Shown: positions 11,611 through 21,907 of the stretch, piece after piece
Layout: every line of letters begins with the position of its first letter
Numbering within the stretch: the first letter of the stretch is position 1
NCBI RefSeq assembly: GCF_036588685.1
Contig: NC_086374.1
Span: forward strand, 23,986,886-24,050,885
Direction: 5' to 3'
Length of the DNA stretch: 64,000 nucleotides
From: Mytilus trossulus
Taxonomy: Eukaryota; Mollusca; Bivalvia; Mytilida; Mytilidae
Made by a program: the position numbers and the translations under genes
Notes under the pieces: generated by a model
Databases searched by the model: none
Told to the model about the DNA's origin: nothing
The model's input: the letters and a program-made list of their open reading frames with translations, nothing else

Positions 11611-12539
11611 ATATTTTTGAAAAATAAGCAATCAATACTCTGTATAATATCAATTTCAATTTACCAATGTATTCAATGAAAACTTCAAAAAATGTTCATA
11701 GCCTGAAACTTATCATTATGTATACATGTACATGTCATTAATTTAGCATGCTATGATTGTGTCCTCAAAATAGATTTTGTTACAATGTGTTTTTATAAAC
11801 TAATAACATTTCTGACTTGAATATTTAGTTTTTCTAAACTGTGCATTTTATACTTCATAGACCCTAATTTGGTTGAAACCTTGAAATCCTGGGAAATTTT
11901 TTCTAATTTCTCCAACATTTCTAAATTTGGCCTATTTTTAGTGTACCAGTAAGTGATAGCATTTCATTAGCAAAGTTCTACAAACAGTTGCTGTATTTAA
12001 CTAACTCATACATGTCATACGTTCATTCATCATCTTGAAACGTTTTGTTTTGAAATAATGGACTGTTGATTTTTGGAGTCAAATAATGTTCTTACAGCAT
12101 CTACATGTACAAAATGTACCCATTAACATATACAATTATAACTTAAAAATCAGAAGGATCCTGTCATTCTTTCTCCTGTAAGCATTCAATTGAGATTAAA
12201 CCAAATGGTCTTACATTTGTACTTGTAGATCTTATTTTGCTGAACACTTTAGCTTTTACAATTTCTTCTATCTATTATTATGATTATAGTTTCTGTATAA
12301 ACTTAAAAAATAAGTTAAAGTAGACTAGTCTTTCAAGGGCAATGATCCCCTAATTGTTTTGTTCATTTTTACTATAAAAATTTCTCTATTTTGTTTTATA
12401 TTTTTCAAGATAATCTAATACCTAAAACTTTAAAATTTCGAAGAAGAAAAAAGAGCACACACTGAAATGTTTTGTCTTCTTTACTTACCATTGATATCAT
12501 ATTATGGTGGTTATCCTATATATAAAGCTTTACTACAAC

Positions 12540-13320
12540 TATCACATAAACATGATCCAAGAAAATGAGGTCAAGGTCAGATAAACCAAACGAGAAATAC
12601 ATGCTTACCTTACAATCATTTAATACACTGAATATACATGTAGTTAACTTTTTGCTTATAGCTTATTATAGTTTCTAAGAAACAGACTTAACCAAGAAAA
12701 CTTGATATTCTTGATTGACCAATAAACCATGAAAATGAGGTCAAAGTCATCTGACCCATGCCAGACAGACATGTACACCTTACAATCAATATATGGATTA
12801 CATATAGTTGACCTATTGCTTATAGTATCTAAGAAACTATTTTAACCATGCAACTTTAACATTGACCAATGAACCACTAAAATGAGGTCAAGGTCAGATG
12901 ATACCAGTCATATAGTTTATAATCCTTCTATACCATGTATACAAAAAATAAAGTTGACCATTTGTTTAAAGATGTATAGTTTAAGACCAAAGCATAAAAA
13001 CTTAACACTGAGTAATGAACTGTAAAAATGAGCTCAAGGTCAAATAAAAACTGTGAAACTGACATGTACATCATAAAATATTTTTATACAACAACTTTTG
13101 TTGACCTATTGCATATAGTATTAGTATTAGAAAAAAAAGACTAAAACTCAAAAACTTTACTTTGACCAATGTACCATGAAAATGAGGTCAAGGTCAAATT
13201 AGTTTACACCAGCTAGTTGGACATGTACACCTTTAATACAGTCATTCCATACACCAAATATAGTATACCTATTGCATACAGTATAAGAAAAACAGACCAA
13301 AACATGAAGTAAAACATTTT
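12540..13320 (+). repeat. Diverged ~150-bp tandem repeat, about five units
   Basis: Units share aatgaggtcaaggtcag, catgtacaccttacaatc, tgacctattgcttatagta and gaaacagac. They start near 12560, 12730, 12875, 13025 and 13175. Divergence between units is high, so the array is old. Each unit has one tcaaggtca or close variant, which resembles an extended nuclear-receptor half-site. Confidence 0.75.
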
Positions 13321-13356
13321 GAATGCAAATTAAACTATTTTAAATTGGTAAATGTG

Positions 13357-13732
13357 AATAGACAACTTTCGAGTTCAATCCATTTCGGTCCAAAACTTCG
13401 GTTTTAGTGAACGCCACTCATGTGTTTAGGTGGGTCGTGGAGCGAGTGATTGAAAAACTATAAAGCTATATTGCACAAATTATTCGGCCAATTAAATTCT
13501 CATAATTGAGATTCAGCACCGCTGTCATTAGGGTATTGTGATTAAGTACCTACTGAACATACTTTATTTCTAGTTTATCCTGCACAATGATGATCACAAA
13601 GACACTTGATGAACGTTCACGGTGCAGGGATACAGGCGAGCACACGTACCTCTATCTGGTAAATGACATCATAAAGGCACTTATAATTGATGAGTTTTTT
13701 CCGGTGACAGATGAACTCGAAAGTGGTCTATT
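13357..13732. mobile_element. MITE-like element with ~21-bp inverted ends
   Basis: The left end aatagacaactttcgagttc matches the reverse complement of the right end, aatagaccactttcgagttc, with one mismatch in 20. Length is about 376 bp and no coding region is visible. A clear target duplication was not identified. Confidence 0.7.
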
Positions 13733-13859
13733 GAATTATTTGTGAAACAGCATTAAAGTGTATTGAGTATGTCTATAACTTCATGGTAATGTGGTAAATC
13801 ATGACAGGTACATTTGTACATGGTTACCTAGCAGACCAACATTGAACCATCTCAAGTTT

Positions 13860-14065
13860 TTTTAAGAGTTCAGCAGTGTAAGGGTTCCAAACAGCAAGAA
13901 CACTCTAGTTTTTGAAGGAAAAGTGATATTAAAGTATGTCTGTGACTTAATGTTTGAATTGTGATAAATGATTTAATGTTTCTTATAAGGAAACCTAGGC
14001 TTTTATTTGCATTTTTTCTTGTTTGTGAGTTGAGTCTTCTTCTTCTCTGGAGGTAATGAACCAAA
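13860..14065 (-). pseudogene. Non-LTR reverse transcriptase fragment
   Basis: A minus-strand frame contains KNANKSLGFLIRNIKS, then degenerate LISLFLQKLECS and a W/EP-like NPYTAEL segment near the end. This matches the thumb region of jockey/CR1-type reverse transcriptases (ANKTLGFLRRN...VRPxLEY...WNPY). It is out of frame with the larger relic at 14205-15280 and seems to be from a separate insertion. Non-functional. Confidence 0.6.
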
Positions 14066-14204
14066 TTCAAAACTGAATGTGGTTGGTTCCACGCAAAAAC
14101 CTGACGGATTGTCAGGCAATAGAGGAAGTTCTTTCTTGGATATTTTCATTTAAAATATTCAAAATATAATACAATTAGAATTATGTACAACTGGTGTTCA
14201 CCCC

Positions 14205-15280
14205 TTCCTTTCAGAGTATGCCTTTTAGGGCAGCCCTGAATCCCTCAACTGTGTTGGCTGATGAAACTGATGTTGGTAAGTTGTTCAAATCCCTGATGGT
14301 TCTTTGGAAGAGAGATTTTCTGTAGACATATTCTTTCTTGGGAGAAGCAGTTTTTACCTCTAGTTCGGTTATCATTTGCGGTTAAACATTGGTGACAGTT
14401 TATGTCTATAAGATCATGCTGGATCTTGAATAGCATGCATGTTTTCCTCCTTTCGTCAAGGCTTTCCCATTTTAGAGTTACTACCATATATGTGACACAA
14501 CCTGTTCAATGATCAATTGCCTTGATCTTTTTTGGGGTTATTGTGCATGCATATTCCACTGTACATGTAGGTCTCACCATGGATACATACATGTATGCAG
14601 CCGCCATTACATGTTTTGTACATCCTTTGAGATTTCTAGCTAAAGTTAGATTATCAAGGCCTACTATATTATCTATGTGTTTATCCCAGGTTAGGTAGCT
14701 TCGACTGTATCTAGAGTATGATCGTGTAGCTGGTATGACGTTTGTATCACTGGACAATTTTTTGGTGATACTCTTATGACAAGACATTTTTTGGCATTGT
14801 ATCTCATCTGCCATTTGTTTTCCCAGTCTTCTCAAGCTGACAAGTCCATCTGGTGAAGTTCACGGTCTGCTTGTTTGGTGATGGTATGAAAGAGTAGGCT
14901 GTCATCACATATAATTTGGTCTCTGATGTACATGAATATGCTGGTATGACGTTAATGTCGGCCAGGAACAGTAATGGTCCAAGGACTGTGCTTTGGGGTA
15001 CACCAGAGAGTTCTGGTACTTGGGTGGAGACAGCTCCCTCAAAGTATTACGCTCTGCTTTTCATTATGTAGTAATGAAGGAAGGGGTGAATCCATTTGTT
15101 GGTTTTGGGGTTCAATGACACCATGGTGGATTTGGAGTGTGATGCCAAGATATTTTGCTGAATAGGCAGTTTCCAATGTATGGTTGTGAATAATCTAATA
15201 ATGTGTGATATTTTTTTGTTGTTTGAAGCAATGAGTACTCTACTTTTATCTTGTGTAAGGCCTTTGGGATGGACAGACAC
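14205..15280 (-). pseudogene. Decayed LINE (jockey/CR1-like) reverse transcriptase
   Basis: Read on the minus strand, the order of motifs is that of a non-LTR reverse transcriptase: KWIHPFLHYYI near 15090, FEGAVSTQVPELSGVPQS then TVLGPLLFLADIN at about 15035-14950, a degraded catalytic box CDDSLLF near 14905, RYNAKKCLVIRVSP near 14780, the segment TYLGINTxxTWDKHID in altered form, RPTCTVEYACTI, LKWESLDERR near 14470 and a C-terminal RTIRDLNNLPTSVSS-like stretch near 14290. Several frameshifts and stops break it and the YADD tyrosine and alanine are lost. It is a dead, 5-prime truncated copy. Confidence 0.8.
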
Positions 15281-16337
15281 AAAAATTTTCTAAATCAGTA
15301 AATGTAAGCCTCGACTCAGAGCTTGAGATATAAGAAGGCATGCATTGGATCAAATGACATAATTTAAAGGTGCAGCCTAAGCTCCGAACTATTCTACCTT
15401 AGACAGTTTCTAAACCTTTACAGTAAATCAATCGGAAAAATTGCCTGAGATCAGAATCCGGGACAATCCGGTTCGTTGACAAATTATTTAAAGCGAAGCA
15501 AGACATCTCGGCACATTACAAACTCGGGACATGTCAACTCGGCATATTGCAAACTCGGTACATTACAAACTCGGCTATTACAAACTCGGTACATTCATAC
15601 TAGAAATCTGAGACTACTATAACAGTAGTCTCAGTAGAAATGTATCAGATTTATTATTGTGCCAATAAAGACTTATATTCAATAAATTTGAAATTAATAC
15701 TTAGTAAAATATATGAACAATTTATACATGGCTCAGCAAAAACGGTATCTTTTATGGTTTTCTCATATATACCTAATATAGAAAATATAGCTCATACAAA
15801 TACTTAAGACAAAAATAAAATACAGGATTTAAACTATAATAGAATTGTCTGAAAATGATAGATTACAATCACTTCTATCTTCATTTGATAGTATAGAGCT
15901 TACTGTACCTTTCATTAAAACAGTTGCACTATTATTGGAGGAGACAAAAACCTACATGAATAATACTGTTATATACAACTTTATATATATATAGTGTTCA
16001 TAAACACTGTTTATTTTGTTATGATTTCTGCATATATATTATTTGTGTATATATTTGTATTGTATAGTTTATATATGCCTCCAAACCCCTAGGGGAATAA
16101 ATAAATAGTTGTGTTTGTATGTAATATTTTTACGGTGAAATTCAGTTTTTTTTCTTTAAAAATTTTGATAACATTAAAAATGGCATCCCCGTTTTGCATC
16201 GTATCTAATAAACTGTAAATAATTATGTTACATTGTCAAGTGACGGTTTTTTTCATTGTTTCCTCAATTTAAATTATGTATTTTTTTTATGGTATTATGA
16301 CGATTTTATGATTATCTCCAACTAACTGCAATAAAAA

Positions 16338-17650
16338 CTAGAGGCTCTAAAGAGCCTGTGTCGCTCACCTTGGTATATGTGAATATTAAACAAAGGAAGC
16401 AGATGAATTCATGACAAAATTGTGTTTTGTTGATGGTGATGTGTTTTTAAATCTTACTTTACTAAACAGTCTTGCTGCTTACAATTATCTCTATCTATAT
16501 TGAAATTGGCCCAGTAGTATCAGTGGAAATGTTAATTAAAAATTTAAAATTTTATGAAAATTGTTAAAAATTGACTATAAAGGACAATAACTCCTTAGGG
16601 GGTCAATTGACCATTTCGGTCATGTTGACTTATTTATAGATCCTACTTTGCTGAACATTATTGCTGTTTACAGTTTATCTCTATCTATAATAATATTCAA
16701 GATAAAAACCAAAAACAGCAAAATTTCCTCAAAATTACCAATTCAGGAGCAGCAACCCAACAACCAATTGACTGATTCATCTGAAAATTTCAGGGCAGAT
16801 AGACCTTGACCTGATAAACATTTTTATCTCATGTCAAATTTCCTCAAAAGGTTTTGGTTTTTGAGTTATATGCCAAAAACTGCATTTTACCCCTATGTTC
16901 TATTTTTAGCCGTGGCGGCCATCTTGGTTGGTTGACCAGGTCACGCCACACATTTTTTTAAACTAGATACCCCAAAGATGATTGTGGCCAAGTTTGGATT
17001 AACTTGGCCCAGTAGTTTCAGAGGAGAAGATTTTTGTAAAAGATTACTTTAATTTACGAAAAATGGTTAAAAATTTACTATAAAGGGCAATAACTCCTAA
17101 ACGGGTCAACTGACCATTTTGGTCATGTTGACTTATTTGTAGATCTTACTTTGCTGAACATTATTGCTGTTTACAGTTTATCTCTATCTATAATAATATT
17201 CAAGATAAAAACCAAAAACAGCAAAATTTCCTTAAAATTACCAATTCAGGGGCAGCAACCCAACAACCGATTGACCGATTCATCTGAAAATTTCAGGGCA
17301 GATAGATCTTGACCTGATAAACATATTTACCCTATGTCAGATTTGCTCTAAATGCTTTGGTTTTTGAGTTATAAGCCAAAAACTGCATTTTACCCCTATT
17401 TTCTATTTTTAGCCCTGGCGGCCATCTTGGTTGGTTGACCGGGTCACGCCACACATTTTTTAAACTAGATACCCCAATGATGATTGTGGCCAAGTTTGGT
17501 TTGATTTGGCCCAGTAGTTTCAGAGGAGAAGATTTTTGTAAAAGTTAACGACGACGGACGACAGACGACGGACGACGGACGCCGGACGACGGACGCCGGA
17601 CGCAAAGTGATGGGAAAAGCTCACTTGGCCCTTCGGGCCAGGTGAGCTAA
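16338..17650 (+). repeat. Dispersed repeat family 1, copy nested in the TIR element
   Basis: Complete copy, from ctagaggctctaaagagcc to ggtgagctaaaaa. It has two internal blocks of about 480 bp in tandem, each with the sequence from tataaag(g)acaataactcct to gaggagaagatttttgtaaaag. Near the end, 17546-17605, is a GACGACGGAC-type low-complexity string, then a hairpin with arms agctcacttggccc and gggccaggtgagct. No protein domain is seen. Confidence 0.85.
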
Positions 17651-18010
17651 AAATAGGATGGCTACCTTTAATATTTATCCTTTCAATTAGAGAAGTTTCA
17701 GGAAATAGGTGATGATTATATATTGACAGTATAATAATCACATAATAATTAATGACAGCGGTATTTAATGACAGCCTGATAACATTTTTATGATATCCCG
17801 TTAGTAAAGCAGCTTGAGTTTATCCTGATGAACTCCATGTGACAAATAAAATGTCAAGTACCGCCTCTTTTTAAATTTATTGCGTAAAAAGTACATATAT
17901 ATCTGGTAAGAAACTAAAAATATTATCATAGTCTTTTAATATTTTTAAATTGTTTCACGAATCGCTATGTATATCCGCTTTAATTAATAATTTTGTACTT
18001 TCGTCAAATA

Positions 18011-18979
18011 ATGGGCACAGACCATTGTGTCGAATGTTCCCGTGTTGTCACTACCAGACAACAAGCACTGACCTGTGATAACTGTGAAAGATGGGTACAC
18101 AGAGTTTGTAATACAGGTATGTATATATATTTTAATATATTGAATTTAAAAAAAAATAATTTTACAACGAATTTAGTTTTATGAAACACACATTCCTATC
18201 ATTTATACGATTCAGATAGATCTTAAAATCTTCATCTTAAAGTTATTATTTAAAAAAAATGCTACATACAGTTATCTTATTTATAATAAAAAATATTTAA
18301 AGAACTTGTTACTATGCATGCAACAAATTAATAATAGCCAGTAATAAATTGTTACATTTTCTATTAATTTTGGGACTTTTTGTTTGTATAAACCTGATAG
18401 ATGTTTTTAAAATGTATCACATATGTTAATAATAGCCAGTAATAAATTGTTACATTTTCTATTAATTTTGGGACTTTTTGTTTGTATAAACCTGATAGAT
18501 GTTTTTAAAATGTATCACATATGTATATAAAGTATATATATAGTTAACACATACATGTATACTTTCATTCCGATGTTCTTCCTTTTATTGATATTAATAC
18601 TAAGAAGAGCGTAGTGTTCCGTAGTTCAATATGTTAAAGTAAATACTGAGTAGGCAAACACATATTAAACTTTATACATAAGTACATAACTGAAGTCTTT
18701 TTACTCTGACTCTATAAACATATCTCGCTTCAAGTCTTATTAACTGATTACTACTGTATTTGCTCTCGAATTTTCAACATAAAAAACACGTATATGATCA
18801 CTTTTACAGGCATAACTCAAACAGACTATCGTCGTCTAATGAAAGGAAAGCTTGACATTGCATTTACTTGCAACCTATGCAAAAACACAACAGAAAATGC
18901 TCCTGTTGAATCCACCAGATTAGAGCAAGACAGTGAGCAACGTTCCACACTGACAGGATACGGTACCTTCAATATTTGA
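18011..18979 (+). CDS. Small PHD-type zinc-finger protein (N-terminal module of FLYWCH/MULE-type proteins?)
   Basis: Two exons: 18011-18116 and 18810-18979, joined in phase 1 through an acag/gtatgt donor and a tttacag/gc acceptor, giving 91 residues. The zinc ligands form one treble-clef finger: C6, C9, C22, C25, H30, C33, C56, C59, with the sequence WVHRVCNTGI between the fourth and seventh ligands. This C4HC3 order is PHD/RING-like and probably reads or binds a protein partner in the nucleus. I recall similar N-terminal modules in mollusc proteins that continue into FLYWCH or MULE-type domains, but no such exon is seen downstream. The last exon ends in an acidic, uncharacteristic tail and a stop, so this may be a truncated remnant. 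It lies inside the 15495-20107 TIR element. Confidence 0.6.
18328..18523. repeat. 98-bp perfect tandem duplication
   Basis: The block starting taataatagccagtaataa occurs twice, 98 bp apart, with no difference seen by eye. It lies in the intron of the PHD-type gene. Identity implies a recent event compared with the decay around it. Confidence 0.85.
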
Positions 18980-19389
18980 TGAAACTACTAATCTATTGCG
19001 ATGGTGATACTAGAAATAAATCACTGAACATGATACATTTAAACGAAATCATTCGAATATGGAAAACTCCTCAAATCTCAAACACTTTTAAATCTTTCCA
19101 TTTGCACCATAATTTCTTTACAAGTTGCTAAGACTGTTGTTTTTTTCTAGTGATCTGATGATTTAAAATCCGGTCAGGTCTATGAGAAATGCTGTCGATT
19201 GCATTTAAATTCATCAGTCATGAGACTTATTGAAAACTGTAAGAAGTGTTGTTTCTGGCTATTTTTTTCTTGGTCACAAATATCAAACTAACAACTATAT
19301 CACCCGAAAGACATGTAGAAACGGCCAACCGTTTTCCTTCCTTAACATAATGATGTGTCGTCATTTTTTATAACTATCTATCAGTTATA

Positions 19390-19640
19390 GAAGAGAGACG
19401 AAATATTCCAGAGGGACAGTCAAACTCTTAAATCAAAAGAAAACTGCAAACATACAAACAATAGTACACATGACATAACATAGAAAACTAAAGAATAAGC
19501 AACACGAACCCCATCAAAAACTAGGGGTGATCTCAGTTGCTCCGGAAGTTTTTATCCTTCTGGTAACTGAATGTTTTCATTAATGTGTGCATTAGTTTTT
19601 AGACATTCGATCTAGATAAGCAAAAAACGAGGGCAACACT
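19390..19640. repeat. Probable dispersed mussel repeat fragment
   Basis: Text such as gagggacagtcaaactctta, aaaactgcaaacatacaaac and actaggggtgatctcag is familiar from mussel intergenic DNA. Only one copy is present in the window, so the call rests on recollection and is weak. Confidence 0.35.
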
Positions 19641-20116
19641 TTTGCCTACCTAACTGCATCACCTTAAATACACATAGCATATATCAATGACCAAGAAAAA
19701 ATGAATGTAGGACAGAAAGTCAAAGAACAAAAAAAGTCACAATTAATTTGGAGACATTTGTTTGAATATATAACAGAAAGATCTTGCAATGTTTTCTTTT
19801 TATTACAAAACACATTTTTGTTCATATCAAGTGACACTGTTTTCTTATTTATGTCACAGAACTATATATAACTTGTGACTTTTTGTCCTATAGTTTGTTC
19901 CATTTCTCACCTATTTAAAAAAATAATGTTATCTTTTTCTCATCGTAATTATTATATAAAATTTCTTTTTATGAACCATTGCCATAAATATATTCATTGG
20001 TGTGCCGAGTTTGTAAAGGTAATGTGCCGAGTTTGTATAGGCCGAGTTTGTACTATGCCGAGTTAAACATGTCCCGAGTTTGTGGTGTGCCGAGATGTCC
20101 TGTATTCATTTAAAGC

Positions 20117-21907
20117 TGCCTAAAGCACAAACATTCTTAGTCTTACCGGTTTGTCTGACACTTCCTAATGACTTCAACGGAACTGAAGATAATGCTGTCT
20201 AATCAGAAGCACAACTGTCACATTGATAGAAATTATTTGTAAAGAAAAAAACCAATAAAACCGTGAGGTTCTGTAAACTTACAAACACTTACCACGCCCA
20301 GTGTTTACGGAAGTTCCAAAAATCCCGGCAAACCTCGTTTTCGTCAAGTTATAATACAAGTTATCTCCCTTAGACCGTCTCACTGTTTTGTGGATTAGTG
20401 GTCGATTCGCCACAAACCCGATCGTCCTTTCTAAAAGTATTAGAATGCAAACAGATATACTGGTATGTGTGACAAAAATAAAACAAAAACAAAACAACGA
20501 AAAAGTATCAATCATAATATGAAATCTAAGATAAGATTTAATCGGACTGGAATGGATTGAGTGATTGTAAGTTGTATGTTCTATTTTTTTTGTGTTTTCC
20601 TGATAAATCCCCATAGGGAATATAGAGCATACATGTATAAGGAGGGGTTATTGATTAGTCATAGACACAATGAATTTAACTCTCACAATCGCAATACAAT
20701 AAGACTGTAAAAAAGCCCTTGGAATATGATAAGGTTACATAAAAAAAATCTAACTCATTTTGACTTTGATAAATTTTCCAACAGCATTAAGGACCGGATT
20801 GTCCTCATAGCTTAACAAATAAACGGATTATTGCTGTTTGTCCAGTATAGTTGTTTTTTGGCAAAGAAAGTCAAAGAGAGCATCTCTATTAGATTTTTTT
20901 TTACATATAGTTACAATATACCTTTTTTTTTAAGATTCTTTCATTTTGTGGAATATTTGAAAAAAAGCCGGCCAATATCAATATGAACTTGAGCACATGA
21001 GCAGATCGATGTATACGTAATTTGCAACTAGCTCTTCTAAAGTCAAAGTTCTTAACCAAAGAGAGATACTTTTCGTTACAAAAATTTTATTTAAATTTCA
21101 AATATTGAACAATTATCCATTAGAAACATGTTTTTGAATAACATACCAGTTGGTTATATATTTATTGTGAATGGATTTGCTATATTTAAAAATCTATCTA
21201 AAACAGAATGTTTACCTTCTTAATTATTATTTTTTTTAATCTAAATTTTTTGCCGTTTACAAGTTATATAAGATTTGTGAAGCTTTTGACTTCATTTATA
21301 ATATAATCTGATTTAATAATTCAAGGTCTTTTCTTGTCACCCATAACGTAATCATTTGGAATACGAAAGGTAACTGTAGTTAAGTTCCTCCTTTCTCATT
21401 GTTTTTTTCCATTTTTTGTTTGTTACGATACATGTATTTCATTTTGTATTATCATTAAATCATAGATGTTTTGTTATTGAAATTTTGTCTGTTCTAACAG
21501 AAACGTGTGTTTCTGGATGTAGGGTCTTCTATTTCAACAGAACTTGGATGCAGCAAGACCTTTTTATCTAACATTTTGTTTTTGGAATAATGCCATATTA
21601 AAGTCATATATAATTTCGGTAAGTGACTATCGACACCAGAAATAACAACATAGAAAATAGCTGAAAATTAATACTTAATTTCCAACGTTATTCAAAATGG
21701 CATTTCAACAAGCAATGAGAATTCAGATGTGAAATGAAAAATATAGCTTAACCACAAGCTTCATAAAGTGGTTTGTAATCAACATATATAAATAATACAC
21801 ACAGTAGTAAGTATTTCTCAAAACCATGTAGTACCCCCAATAGTAACCTCTTAAGTTCCTTATTACATATACGCGTGTATGTTTTGATACTGAGTTATGT
21901 GAAGAAG
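20117..21907. other. Intergenic, upstream of the first ASB-like gene
   Basis: No exon or repeat array is evident. A 111-codon minus-strand frame at 20279-20614 has no domain and mixed composition. Any promoter of the ASB-like gene should be near 21800-21900, but no clear TATA box at a fitting distance is seen. Confidence 0.4.

Larger units (their letters stand above)
9598..12535. other. Upstream flank of the ADF-H gene, no gene seen
   Basis: The 5-prime UTR exon and promoter of the ADF-H gene should lie here or further right. A weak candidate on the minus strand near 11025-10985 has a TATATAG string followed by ctcag/gtataa, which could be a short first exon with a donor, but this is not proven. 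Apart from the repeats listed separately I see no coding exon. Two copies of tattcctatgttatgcttaaaattttta lie at about 10567-10620. Confidence 0.35.
15495..20107. mobile_element. MULE-like TIR transposon carrying a PHD-finger gene
   Basis: A 4613-bp segment flanked by a perfect 9-bp direct repeat ATTTAAAGC (15486-15494 and 20108-20116). Its ends are inverted repeats of roughly 100 bp: left 15495-15600, right about 20005-20107. Both begin with a GAA triplet then (a)gacatctcggcac and are made of short subterminal repeats of the type acaaactcggcacatta in the same order. A 9-bp target duplication is typical of Mutator-like elements. No intact transposase frame is seen inside; the contents are the PHD-type gene at 18011-18979, a nested copy of family 1 and a 98-bp duplication. 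It is therefore either non-autonomous or decayed. Confidence 0.8.

Noticed and set aside
20279..20614. 111-codon minus-strand frame
   Set aside because: No domain, biased low-complexity segments and no splice partners.
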